Of a stretch of DNA of 64,000 nucleotides, positions 36,724 to 48,700 are shown piece after piece. Both the position numbers and the translations under genes were made by a program. Origin of the DNA: Chytridium lagenaria (Eukaryota > Chytridiomycota > Chytridiomycetes > Chytridiales > Chytridiaceae). The DNA lies in the NCBI GenBank assembly GCA_025449115.1, contig JAHLKC010000039.1, forward strand, positions 124,001 through 188,000, read 5' to 3'. Position 1 is the first letter of the stretch; each line of letters starts with the position of its first letter. Under the pieces are notes generated by a model. The model saw nothing but the letters and a program-made list of their open reading frames with translations. It was not told the DNA's origin and ran no database searches.

Positions 36724-38240
36724 ATGTCTCCGCAACAGCTTAAAGACACCACCGCATCCCTCATCAGCGGCCCTCCACCAACGTCCTCAACAACAGTTGC
36801 AGGAAGCAAGGCCTCGCTCCTTCACACCTTTGCCCCTCCGCCACCACCATTGCCCACGAGTTCTCCGTCTGCGCCATCCCCGCAAGCTGCTGCTGCTGCG
36901 GATCGCTCAAAATCCATATGGTGGTTTGGAGGGGCCGCCTCCATGTTCAGCGCTCTCTGCACGCATCCCCTTGACACCCTCAAAATCCGTCTCCAAACGT
37001 CCACCGTGAAAGTGTCGCTTGTTCGAACCACCGTAGATATTGTGTCCAAGGAAGGTTTCATGGCTCTGTATGCTGGTGTCTCTGCGAGTTTATTGAGGCA
37101 AGCTACATACAGCACAGCAAGATTTGCTGTGTATGATATCATAAAGGCCAAGCTTAATGCCAACGACAAGAGTGAGATACCTTTTATTTCTTGCTTCCAA
37201 AACCTGCTTGTTTTCGCTCAGTTACCTTTTCGTCGTCATTGTCAAATTGCACTATCCTTACTATCATGTTGTTCTTCCTAGGTGCAAGCTCACAATACAA
37301 GCAGCTATTTGCAGCTTGCGTCGGTGGTGCCGCTGGCGGCCTCGTGGGATCTGTAAGTCTACTTATCCATTGACAAGCCTTTTTATTTAAAACTCAATAA
37401 CTCGGCTCCAACACGCTAACTTTTTAAACAGCCTGCAGACCTTACTAACATCCGCATGCAAAACGACGGCAAACTTCCCATCGAAAAACGTCGTGGCTAC
37501 AAGAATGCTTTTGACGGCATTTATCGCATTGTGCGAGAGGAAGGCTTTTCCGCTCTGTTCCGTGGATTAGGACCGAATATTCAAAGGCTATCCTCATGAC
37601 CGCATCTCAGGTTGCCAGCTACGATATTATTAAGCAGCAGATGCTCGCGACAAGCTTTTTCAAGGATAACTTAATCACCCACTTTGGAGCGAGTTTGTCG
37701 GCTGGCCTTATTGCCACCACTGTATGTCTCACTCGCCACTTCTTTTTATTCCTACTACGGTGTTCCGAGAATCTGCTTCATCTTAAAACATGCGATTGAT
37801 TCCTTATGTTTTTTACTCCCCTCTTCACAGGTCTGCTCACCTATAGACGTGCTCAAGACTCGCATCATGACCGCTCAAGGGTACACCCTACACTGGAACC
37901 GCAGATGCATTTATGAAGATTCTTGAAGAGCGAGGGTCCATCTGCTTTCTTGAAAGGATGGTAAGGGCGTTCTTTATACTCAGCGCACCTTTTTAAATTT
38001 CTATCTATACGTTGTTATCGTTATTGCAGGCTCCCATCATTACTCGTCTTGGCCCTCACACTATCATCACGTTCCTTGCTTATGAACAACTCAAAACTTG
38101 GTATTCCATGCTCAGAACCTGGAAACACGAACAGGTAACTATATGATTCATATCTACGACGTTTTGTTATTTAATTCAAAATCCTCACCCATTACCGCTT
38201 CTATCATTAGGCCCAAGCCAGGACAGTGACCTCCTCATAA
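36724..38240 (+). CDS. DIC1: Mitochondrial dicarboxylate carrier (Dic1 type)
   Basis: Member of the mitochondrial carrier family in the inner membrane, exchanging dicarboxylates such as malate and succinate for phosphate. Three carrier repeats are visible: CTHPLDTLKIRLQ, SPADLTNIRMQNDGKLPIEK then RRGYKNAFDGIYRIVREEGF, and CSPIDVLKTRIMTAQG. IRMQND and the NYKNA-like helix are characteristic of Dic1 rather than other carriers. The N-terminus (before WWFGGAAS) is an unusual 60-residue Ser/Pro/Ala-rich extension. One-base changes are needed at 37584-37588 (to read ILMTASQVASYDIIKQQML), at about 37880-37888, and near 38035 before RLGPHTIITFLAYEQLKTWY. The coding sequence ends HEQAQARTVTSS, stop 38240. 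Confidence 0.8.
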
Positions 38241-38365
38241 GCCCAATAAGAAACGACCTTACAATTATAGGGTACTTTATTTCTGAACAATTGTCGATGT
38301 TATAAATACACGTACATCATAGAGGTGTCCCTCATAGCGCCAGTTCATCTTTTTTTGGGTTCACT

Positions 38366-41300
38366 TTAATGGCCTGGATGAAATAGCATCTTCCCCGAAG
38401 TAGCTGGTACAATCGTGATGTGTCTTGCGGATGGGTACGAGCATGAAATAGACGCGCTGACGTTCTCGTGTACCGCGTTTACGGTGACGGCTGGAAAAAG
38501 AATCAAGCCCGTGATGATAGGAACGAGAATGAGTTCAAACTCCTTATCCTCGTTTTTCTAAATGTTAATCGTCAGCTGTGTCAGCACAGAAGATAGAAGA
38601 TTACCTTCATAATAAAAGTCCCCCTCCTCCTCCCCGACACCATCCAATTACAATCCATCTCAATCTCATAAACCATCTCAATTTCCTCCTCAACCCACTT
38701 CCACATTTCCTGCCTAATACAAAGTCTCGCCTTCATCGTTGCTCCAACCTCCACCACCTGTCCTGTAGCAATCCCAGCAGACTCCACCTCCGCTGCCAGC
38801 AAAACCCTACAAATTGGCAGTTCCGAGAAGTATACCATACTTCGTGGTCGCACAATGAACGCACTCGCGAATCGTTCTCGATGAAGCGCTGTCAACGGCG
38901 GTTTGAAAGGCGTCAAAGAGATTGCGGAGTGATGCTTGGATTGTGGCGTCTTCTTCAGTTAAAAGGGCAGCGGAGAGGGCGTCATTTCCAATGAGGGATG
39001 GGGATGTTGAAGTGGATGATGTGGAGGGGGTGGGGGAGTTGCGAGAGAGAGACGGTCATGAAGGATATAGTGCATGAGATTAAGATTGCGAGGAAGCGTT
39101 CACGGATATGTTTGTGGATGAAACCACTATAGGCTTCCAATGGGATTGCGTGATAAGGCGAGAGACCACATCAAGGAAAAAAATTTCGAGTTCTGCGAAA
39201 TGCAGTGTTGAGTTTGACTTTGCTTTTTAAGAAGTAATGTATATTTTACCTTCCATTACAGAGTAGTACGATAAGGTCAACTTCATTTGCGGAGAACCAG
39301 CGTCTGCGCCTTCTTTTTTGCAGGCCTCCTCTGTTCGAAAATAAGAAATGTAATTAATTTCTCAGTTCGAAAACCTTTATAAATCCAGCACAAGAACAAA
39401 ATCACTCCACACATACCTGATAAGGTCAAAAAATACCCTAGATCAACTTCTTGTCCTGTGCATATCACCTAAATTGTTTGGCATTTTCGTGAATATTAAA
39501 GGGAATATTGCTGCGAATAATAACACGAACCTGGTCCTTCGAAGGCGTGAAGCTTTTGCAGGTATATCCAGGTGCAACCGCCTCAATGTTAACAATCTTA
39601 TAGGAACAGAATCGCTTCCAAAAAGTTCATAATGCGCATAGGGCTGGTGTGTTTTTATAGATAGAACAAAAAACTTAGAAAGTCAAGCTCAAAATACAAG
39701 GATAAAAAAATCAAGATCCTCACCCTTTCGGAGTGTAAATAAACTTGTTCATAATAGTAAGTGGCGGCGAAAGATTAATTCTTTCAATTGTCGAAAGCAT
39801 CCGTTCTTCCCAGCCGCAGTAGTATAGTAAATTACAATTTTAAACTTATTCCAGCGTCAGACCCAAGAATCAGAAGAAGAAAAACCTTTTGCTCCCCCGC
39901 ATTTTTGACCTCAGACGCAAACGAAAGATTAAACTCGACAACGTCGTTTTCGTTGCACTCCGGTAAAACAATCTTTCCGTCTTGTGTGTCCATTGATCGT
40001 TCCTTTGCAACCCTATCCCGGTCTCCTGATGAAACACGAACGATACGGAAGAGAACTGTATTGGTGGATGAAGGCTAACACCGCCCACAGATGAAATGGT
40101 GAGCGTTCCGGATGCTATAGAGGTGTGGCGAGCTGTAATCTTGACCGTAAGCATGCCGCGGCTCTCTCCGTAGGTCACTGACAAACAACAAACAAAGCAT
40201 TTAAGTGAGGTAATGTCACAAACAACACTCTGGAAATTACCTTGATCCGGCAATGACAGGGACGCGCGCAGCGAAGAGAGATTCTCAGGTACTCGATAAG
40301 TCAAGCGGCGGCGCACGTGAGGCGGGAACTCAAAGCCAAGGGCGAGTTTCCCCAGTCTAATGTAGGCCTTTGTTGGAGAGTAGAATCCAGGTATTGTTAC
40401 TTTCTACTCAGAGTAGAAGAGGTTTACAACCATCGTTAATAGGTCTTCGACAATCCAGACAGACAAACCTCGCAGTACAACTTTGCCGAATTTAAACCTG
40501 GTTGTAAAATCAACTTATTTGCTGAACAGATGACCTCGTTTGACTCGTTCCGAGAATATACAATGTGACTGCGTCTACTTCCAAATCCTTTTTGTTTTTA
40601 GATTAAACATATAACCCTCCTTCCTAAAAGCAAAAAGCCCTCACCGATTTCATGAAATTATGTATGTTCAACTCTACCACCAATCCATCATCATCCCCAA
40701 GCCGGTCACGTATTGAACGCACATGTATCTTCAAGTTATTCTCATTCTCAATCAAAATGTCTGAATAAAAACAAAACGTTAAAACAATATTGCAATAAAA
40801 GACCAACCTTCATCCATCTGTTTGCAATAAATCATCACTTCTCCAGTAAGCCGTTCAATTTCCGTATCGGTAAGTTCCATCGACGTTATCATTCGCCAAC
40901 ATGATTTTACGTATTTGGTAATATGTCCAAGTTCTTTATAGCACTGTGACAGGCATTCCAAAACTATTGAGTCAAAAGCATAGGGCTTCGTAGCTCCCGA
41001 TGGGTATAGCAAAGATTCCCATATATCCGCGGCAACAGAATGATTTTGACGCGCGCTGAAGTTAGTGGCCAAATCAAAAAAAGGCTGACAGTTAAAATGA
41101 AGTGAGGAGGCAGGTATGAGTATAGAAACAATTGAAGCTTACAAATGAATAAAAGCTAAATCACTCCTCAAAGGGCAACGGTCCTATGCCTTCCAGCATT
41201 CTCATAACTCTTTATCGCGCGTTGTGTCAGTCGCTAAAAAAAAGGTAGATCGTAAGCCTAAATTATATTGATGTACACGCACATATTATATATCATCAAA

Positions 41301-43058
41301 ATGCTGAGCACTCGAAAGAGCAACTTTAAGCTCCGGGTTGGTGATCTGATGCAATGGGTTTTTCGAGTCGCCGTCTACTGGTATATTCCGCACCAGGTGG
41401 AGACATCGCGTTGGGACCGGGCATCGAACTAGGAACTGTGGCATGTATGCTGACAGGAAAGAGCCCAGCAGCGACGCCAAGACGGTCGAGCTTTTGTGAT
41501 TGTTAGATATACTGGCAAGTAATAGGAAGGCCAGAAATCGCATTAATGAGGTATTTGGCGATCCGAACGCATTCAAACTTAAGCAAAGAAATAATAGTTT
41601 CTGTATACCTGAATCCGTGCGTAATGAAGAAGTTCAGCTTTTGTGCCCTCAAACGCGTTCATTAGTGCTTGACTTGGTGCCGATAATGCCACTAGCTCTT
41701 CGCAATGACTGATAACGTTCATACAGGTTGAATATGTCCAAGATTCACTAAAATACGGAATAAGAGAAACCTGAATGATTCTCGTAGTCAATCTATCTTC
41801 AAACCATACATGTGATACCGACCTTGTATTCGGTCAAAGTCCTCGCGAAGGATGTGATAAAGATCTTAGATCTTTGGCAAATGATATGTGGGCCATTTGA
41901 TAGCTTAAATAGAAGCTGCGCCTGCCGTGCAAAGAGATATGACCGAAAATCGAAGATTGAAATGGTATTTTGCAAATCATGTCCCGGTATGGTTTAATAC
42001 TGGTATTTAAAATGTCGTTGCTGTCATCGCCGGCGTCAGTACCGCCAAAGGTTTGGAACCATGGTGCTCCTTGTTCTGACAAGTAATTTAGTCGTAGACG
42101 CAAGTAAAAAAATATTACCTATTAAGTTTTGGAAAAATGCGGCTTCAAGTTCATCATATTGTACAAGCGCTTCTTCGAAGATATTCATGAGCTCAAAGGT
42201 GCAAGCAAGACCTTCCTATTATCACGCTCTAGCCTAATCATAGTAATCATTCAAATACCTTTAGTACAAAGTAATGGCAATAATTCCATCCAGGCAAAAG
42301 TCTTTGCGCATCCAAGCGTCTAGTATCCTCCTCATATTGTAGCACCTGCCGCGCAAAACTCGACACAATCCCTTCCTTTATCCTATGGAAAAACTCTGCC
42401 AATGACTCGCCCTCCTTCGAAATCGGTTGTTTCAGCTGAATAACCCTACGGAAGAATTTAGTACCTATTCAATACGGCAGTGATAGTATACCTATCGCCC
42501 TTCGTTCCAAAATCGGCCTTGATTTTTTCAAATACAGTGCCTCCAACGTTAAGAAAGCGTGGCGCGGCCCTCTTAGCGTCGGAATTTCCCACATAAACAA
42601 TTAGCCATTCCTGGTTCTTCTTATTCGCAATGATATTAAGCCAATCTTGAATTTGCTTCCGAACCATCGACTTGTATATGTCGCTATCCTATAAACGGCA
42701 TATTCAATTAAGAATGGTTCCCAAATATTTCCAAACCTCGCAATTTACGAAGTAAAGATGCAAAAAGAACGGAGTTGCCGTTCCTGGCACTGATCTTGGG
42801 AACATATCAGGGCGGAAAGGCTTCAAGTCAATGTCCAAAGACTCGATCAATCGCTGTCCTTGCTGAATTCTCCCATTCATCCAAAGAAGATTCCGAAGCG
42901 GCAGTCTTGTGACGATCTCTTCCGCGATCTGAGGCCATATTGAATACTCGTCAGCATCTAGTGAGTGGATGGATATGAAAAGGCATCAAGAGAGTTAGAG
43001 ATTGTTTGGTGATGGTTGCCTACTAACAGGTGACGATAATCCTTTGAGTAGTGGACAT
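38366..43058 (-). CDS. TRS130: TRAPP II complex subunit TRAPPC10/Trs130
   Basis: Large subunit of the TRAPP II tethering complex/Rab11-type exchange factor at the trans-Golgi. The first two exons join as MSTTQRIIVTY + ADEYSIWPQIAEEIVTR, the TRAPPC10 N-terminus. LPLRNLLWMNGRIQQGQRLI, FPRSVPGTATPFLHLYFVNC, RKQIQDWLNIIANKKNQEWL followed by IVYVGNSDA, and KIKADFGTKGDRYTITAVL follow in family order. The middle is helical (SVAADIWESLLYPSGATKPY). The C-terminal third is beta-rich (PDQGNFQSVVCDI, RGMLTVKITARHTSIASGTL) and ends ELILVPIITGLILFPAVTVN and KMLFHPGH, stop at 38366. About fifteen or more introns. The AUG lies 32 bp from that of the divergent PSMG2. I cannot place every exon boundary. Confidence 0.8.
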
Positions 43059-43090
43059 CGAACAGACAATTTTGAATTCCACGCAACAGT
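43059..43090. promoter_or_regulatory. 32-bp interval between divergent start codons, TRAPPC10/PSMG2
   Basis: Only 32 bp separate the two ATGs. The promoters and 5' leaders must therefore overlap the opposite gene's coding sequence, or transcripts have very short leaders. Confidence 0.6.
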
Positions 43091-44121
43091 ATGCTCCAAT
43101 TTCACCCCACTACGTCCTTTGCCACTGATACGCTCAAGGCATCCAAGGTTATTCTGGTAAGCTATCCACTGATGTGGTGTTAGTTAAACTTACTTCCGTC
43201 AGCCCTCGCCAAACAACATCGGGAATTTGGGACAGGTTTAATGTTATGTTCTACCCAAGGAGACTGATGCAAACTCTTTACAGCTTGCTGTTGATGTTTT
43301 ACTCTGCTCGCTCGGACCTGTGAAGGTCGGAACATTCACCTCTCCACTTGTGTACGCGGTTGCGGGTGGCGGAGCATACCAGGCTGGCTCGTCGGAGCAA
43401 TTGACCACATCATTTGAATGTGAGTGCCTTACCACCTTCATCTTTAACGACTCTAGTGTTCCAAGTCAACGGCCGCAATATTTTTATCGTTCAGCTCAGA
43501 ACGCCGGCTCTTAAAGTGATACTTAATTCTTTATTGTGATTTAATGGATAATAGGGTCAAGGAAGTAACTTTGCGAAAGCATTCGCGGAGTGGGCCAAGA
43601 ACGCTGGCGTGGCCGAGGTGTTGGTTGTATCAGGTGCAGATGCATCACGAAGAACAGATTCACAACTTGGAGATGCGAGCCCTATTCGAGTTAAGACGGA
43701 TGAAGGGACCCTCGGTGCGAAGGCCCAAAGTCTCGGACTTGCAGGCATCGAAAAGTTCATTCCGTCCTATGAAGAGCAGGCACAGGAATCTGCCAAAGCA
43801 ACTTTTCCTTTCCCGCCCGGCATGGGATTGGCACGATTGCTTTTGAACTCCTTAAAAGACTCCGAGCTTAAATCAACTTATGTTACGATATTTGTAAACG
43901 AAGGAGGTAGATTCTGCAACAATTCAAAGCTTATATAATTAGACAACACCAATGCATCTGTTTTCCTCGCTCAACATATTTCAGCTTTACTGGATTTGAA
44001 GATTGGTATGAATCTCGATAACAATTCTATTTATTTATTATTACAAGATGCATTCAACATTCCATACGCGTGGAAGAATATGTACACCGATAGGGACACT
44101 TTGACCACAATCTATCAATGA
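43091..44121 (+). CDS. PSMG2: Proteasome assembly chaperone 2 (PSMG2/Pba2/Add66)
   Basis: Forms a heterodimer with PSMG1 that helps assemble the 20S alpha ring. Exon 1 (43091-43156) reads MLQFHPTTSFATDTLKASKV and IL; it joins at a GTAAGC...GTCAG intron to PSPNNIGNLGQ (43203-43235), then LAVDVLLCSLGPVKVGTFTS from 43284. PS-x-x-NIGNLGQLAVD is the family hallmark. NGRNIFIVQLRTPALK, AFAEWAKNAGVAEVLVVSGA and LGLAGIEKFIPSYEEQAQES follow. FPFPPGMGLARLLLNSLKDS and YVTIFVNEGDN are also as expected. It ends PYAWKNMYTDRDTLTTIYQ at 44121, 36 bp from the convergent ABC-F gene. I chose the start because it gives the phase-correct exon 1. Confidence 0.85.
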
Positions 44122-44157
44122 AGAAGAAATTGTATCCCAATTTTGACCAATATCCTC

Positions 44158-47100
44158 CTATGCTATTTTGAGCCTTTTTACGTACTCAGCGACCCCTTGC
44201 TCCAGAACCATCACCCTTTGAGCTTCCACAAGGTACACCCTTGACTTTGCAAATTGGTCAATAAAGAATTGATCGTGCGAAACAACAATGACGGCGCCTG
44301 TAAAATTACAGAGTGACTCCAGCATCGCATCGATGGTGGCCATGTCGAGGTGGTTGGCTGCATTTGTAAAACATCCATATTAATACGCGAATACCAGCAA
44401 AGTGAAGTGAAAGGTGAGATAGAAAAGTAAATGAGGAACGGAATATAGTGTCGAAAAATAGAAACGAACTTGGCTCGTCAAGAATCAGAAGATGCTTTCC
44501 GCCAAAAAGTTCAAGCGCCACAGCAACTCGTACTCTTTGTCCTCCACTAAGACTTCTAATCTTCTGTGTTGCGATCGTGCCCACTCCAAAACCTCCAAGA
44601 AAGGATCGAAGCTCCTTCTCGGTAGCGTCCGGATACCTTTCCTTCATCAATTGATAAGGTGTGCTTTCAGGGGAAAGGGCAGTAGCGTGGTGTTGGGAAA
44701 CGTATGCAAAGCTGGCGTTTGGATGGTGGCTCACAGTTCCGGTCGTTGGTGCAAGGTTTCCGGTAAGGAGTTGAATCAGTGTTGTTTTCCCACTCCCTGT
44801 CAAGAGTAAACAAGTCAAAAAATGAAGACCGCCAGTGTGTTATGAGAATAATCACCGTTTGCACCAACAATCCCAATTTTCTCTCCCATTTGCACATTAA
44901 AGATGACGTTCGTGAGAACAGGTGCATTCCCAGGATAGGCAAATGAGACTCCCTCGGCTTGCATAAGTGAGCTTTTGTTTCGCAAAGCTTCAGGCTCCGG
45001 AAGAGTCCACTAAAACAAGCACGTTAGATAAGATGGAAACGAGGTAAACGTCATCAAGCGTCTTTAATAAGAAAACGAAAAGAATCAATTACCCTTGGGT
45101 TGGCATCTTCCTGTTCGAAACTGACACCCATACGGTTAGATTCAAAATACCCAACCATATCCCGGTTGAGCTTAAACTTGTGACCTTTTGCATTCTTTTC
45201 TAGACCAAAACGTTCGTCGAGTTTCTAGCAATTAGGGGGGAAAAGCATAACTTTCAATATATTTAAAGTGAAAAAGAAAATACCATGAACCCTAAAAACA
45301 TATGTACATACCCTTTGCCTTGACGCGACCATTCCAAGCTTTTTGTCGTCACCACTTTTCTTCGCCGCCCGAAGGCCTTCCTGGATACTCTTCTGGATAT
45401 GCTCTTTCTGTTTAAAGTTAAAACCAAGACAACACCAACGAGCAATAAATAAATGAGCAAAATTTCAAACCTTTTTATCCAAAGCGTCCTGCCGCTTTTC
45501 ATCTCGAACCCTCTCATTCTCTTTGTTTTCAATATACTCGTCGTAGTTTCCAACATGGTAGCTCTGTTAATAAAGGAATGAACGTAAGTAAAAATGTCAT
45601 CACACAATTCGATTGACATACTAGAGTCTGGTTCTTGAGAACAATTATCTCGGAAACGACGTGATTCAGGAAGGATCTATCGTGAGAAACTACGACAAGC
45701 GTGACGTTATCCAACGATTTTAAGTATTTTCGCAGCCACAAAATTGCAGGAAGGTCCAAGTGGTTCGCTAAAAAAAAAACAAATGGGAACATAGATGGTA
45801 AGCATCTTAGTCGAAGACGGTGCAAAGGACAGTAAGAAAATAGAAAAGGGAAATACGTAAACTCACTCGGCTCATCCAAAAGCAAGATATCAGGCTCTAC
45901 AAATAGCGCTTGAGCCAAAGCTACCCTGATCCTCCAACCTCCAGATAGCTTTGCAAGTTCTCCTTCCTGCATCTCTCTGGTCAGCCCAAGTCCGTTCAAA
46001 ATCTTTCGCGCCTTGGCTTCGGCAGCCTCATGGTTGAACTACACAAACGCAATAACGACGTTAAAAAGAAGATTAAGGATGTGAAACTAAGGCTCCACAG
46101 CATGATCTCGTTCTCACCAGGCGAAGTTCAGTATGAAGATTCTCCATAAGCTCAGCAACAGTGGCAGGTGCTTCATCAATTTCGTGAACAGTAGGCGGAT
46201 TCGCATGTTTTCTATAATCAAAAAAACAAAAAAAAAAAAAAAGCCGTTTCAGAATACAGCTAAAAATTCCGGAAAGTCACGATATACATACTTTTTCATC
46301 TCCTCGACCTGTCGCTCACACTCTAGTAGTTTTTTCCTCGAATCCCAGCCTCTGGCTCCACTTCGTTTAATCGAGATCTTGCGCCAGTATTCCGTTTCCG
46401 CGTCTAGCCGTTTCTTCTGCAGACTCCGCAGTGCCAGGGCCGCGTCCTCGGGGTTATCCGAGTCGAGAGAAACTTGCAGCGCTGTTTCGGAATAAACGGA
46501 CAGATTTAGAGGAACACTTGTAATGATATCTAACGTAAAATGCAAACCTTCTAACTCTTCCCTCATTCTCTGAGTCTTGCGACGAGAATCAATGACGATG
46601 CTAAGAACGGTCATCGTAACCTCAACGTCCTCCAGCTGCTCAACGTATTGGACTTTAATGTTTGCCGGAAAACCGATAAGCAAGCCATGTCCCATGCACT
46701 TTAGTAGCGCTGTTACAAGTAAAACATCAATATTAGCATTGGCCTTAAAAGGAAAATGTAAAAGCTATAATAGATGAACAATACGTGTTCTACATACTAG
46801 ATTTTCCAACTCCATTACGGCCGATCAATCCATAACGACAACCAGAAAACAGTCGTAAATTGGCTGCTTTCAGAAGTTGAAGGTCTCCAACCGTTATATT
46901 AACGTCCTTCAAATCAATCTACCGACAGTCTTAGTTTTCATACTCGCCAATCCAACGTAAATGTTTATTTGATTTCTCGCGGCAAACAAAAAAAAAGCGT
47001 ATATCTTTACTTACGTCATTCGAAGACGTCTCCAAAGTATCTACATGAAACCTCGTTGCCTGAGTGGTCGCAACAATCTCCGGCTCCTCAAACGTTGGCT

Positions 47101-47575
47101 CACTTCCACTATTCTCTTTGCTTCCTGTTTCCTTTTCTTTCAACTTGGCTGATCGGGCTGTCGCTTTGTCTTCGGTTTGGCGCTTTCCTTCTCCTTTGCA
47201 GCTCTTATGAATAATAAGCATTAAGAATTCTTCCATGCATTCACATAATGCATCTCAACCTTACTTTGATGATGGCTCTTTTTCCAAGTCTGAATTAGAC
47301 GCCTGCAGCGATGAAGAAGCAGGAATTGACGCTGCAAGCTTTGGTGCTCGATCCTGCGCCGGTTTCACATCTTTCCGTTTCGTCTTCCCACTCTTAAGAT
47401 CTGCAAAGATCTGGTCAATGGCCTTGGCATCCATATCTTCCTGCAGGAACGACTCTGCTTCAGCCCTGATCTCATCTGGGGTCTGGCAGTCCCCGATCAA
47501 TGAAGCAATAAATTCCTTGACGTCTTGCGTGATGCTCGCAGGCAGCATGTCCAGGAACTGGTCTGAGATGGGCAT
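44158..47575 (-). CDS. ABC-F family ATPase (GCN20/ABCF3-like)
   Basis: Soluble twin-ABC protein acting on ribosomes or translation control. The N-terminal domain MPISDQFLDMLPASITQDVK and EDMDAKAIDQIFADLKSGK precedes the first ABC cassette. Cassette one: GMGHGLLIGFPANIKVQYVE, an inserted helical arm (RDFPEFLAVF...), signature LSGGWRIRVALAQALFVEPD then ILLLDEPS, NHLDLPAILWLRKYLKSLDN and VTLVVVSHDRSFLNHV. Cassette two: GSGKTTLIQLLTGNLAPTTG, SFAYVSQHHATALSPESTPY, signature RSLSGGQRVRVAVALELFGG with HLLILDEPS, NHLDMATIDAMLESLCNFTG and VIVVSHDQFFIDQFAK. No transmembrane segment. More than ten introns; conserved cassettes are split after DEPS in both halves. The exact ABC-F subgroup is uncertain. 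It is the source of a decayed fragment at 48.1-48.4 kb. Confidence 0.85.
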
Positions 47576-48117
47576 GACGGAGGTGGGTGTCTCAAGAGAT
47601 AATGTGTAACGGGCAATGTTGTGTAAAAAGTGCTATTATATATTTAATTGTGGCCAAGTTGCTGAGGAGCCCCCTCAACATCAGGCGCGTTCATAATCTT
47701 TCCACCAATTCAAAAAGTCTCATTCCAACTTCTCAATGAACAATTAAAGCATAATAGAGGAAAGTTAAAGAGACAAACTCCTCCTCCCTGTGACTCAGCC
47801 ATGCCGTTCTCCAATTGGGGCCAACTATCTCCTCGAACACGGCAAAATGTCTCAAGTCTACGCAACACGGTCCTATGTTCATGAGCGAGTCGAGTCTCTT
47901 TGCATCGATGTTTTTCTAGTTTCTATCCTTCTTTTTTCCGTTTTTCTTCAAATATGTCGCGTCGAAGTCACCTTTTTCAAACATATTTGAATGACGTGGG
48001 GAGAAAAACCGGCGCCTGCCCAATTCGAGGTGGTTCAACCAACCCTACAGCTAGCTGGAAATGCGGCATGTTTTTTTTTTCTTGCTTTGTTCTTTGTGAA
48101 TATTTGTTTAAAAAATG
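47576..48117. other. Intergenic region upstream of the ABC-F gene
   Basis: Contains a 66-codon plus-strand open frame at 47790-47990 without recognisable domains. Otherwise nothing is recognised. Confidence 0.5.
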
Positions 48118-48372
48118 AACAACGTTAACGAGCGTGACATTATCCAAAGATTTCAAGGAGCACACATTAATCGCAGGAATATGAAAATGAGGCGCTACAG
48201 CACGTCCGCCTAAAACAAACGAGACGTGAAAGATAATGTCAACTTTAAACCACAACGCCTAAACAAGGAACAAAAAATATAAGGAAAGATGTCCGTGGCT
48301 CACTTGATAAATCCCAGAAGCAAATTTTCGAGTCCTACAAACTTAACGCCTGCCCAAAGCCACTTATTACTC
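48118..48372 (-). pseudogene. Decayed fragment of the ABC-F gene
   Basis: On the minus strand it encodes SLKSLDNVTLVNVVHFLNKY, a degraded version of LKSLDNVTLVVVSHDRSFLN from the neighbouring ABC-F gene (45690-45730). Nearby, plus-strand 48299-48365 (GGCTCACTTGATAAATCCCA...) resembles 45866-45930 of the ABC-F gene, where LLLDEPS is encoded, with many substitutions. Both pieces occur in the same order as in the intact gene, including the intervening intron position. The conserved SHDR is lost. This is a relic of a partial duplication. Confidence 0.6.
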
Positions 48373-48700
48373 CAGCCCCCACAAAGTCTGGCTGCGGGGC
48401 TATTGCTTCATTTGGAGTTCTGGACATGACATTCGCAATGCTAGAAATTGAAGATGAGCGAGAGATCGTTTACAATATGACATTGTTGTCCCAAGTAAAT
48501 CGATTAATACAACACTGCAGTATACATATGTAAATAATTATATTTATGATAACAGAAAACTATGGTTTTTACCAAACTAACGTAGACTCACATGTGAAGT
48601 ATAGATAAATGGACTGTGAAAGCGGTATATTATTTTGTTTTCATCTAAATAAAGAGGCAACCTGCACCCCAAAAATCAAAAAGATTGGAAACCACCTAAG
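48373..48700. other. AT-rich intergenic region
   Basis: No gene recognised; 3' flank of the SUR7/PalI-like gene. The left part may still contain decayed ABC-F sequence. Confidence 0.5.

Noticed and set aside
43180..43260. Minus-strand exon reading ITLNLSQIPDVVWRGLTE as the TRAPPC10 start
   Set aside because: The plus strand encodes the PSMG2 hallmark PSPNNIGNLGQLAVD with matching splice sites, and a better TRAPPC10 start exists at 43058.
47790..47990. 66-codon plus-strand open frame upstream of the ABC-F gene
   Set aside because: No recognisable motif, and its hydrophobic end comes from a T-rich tract.
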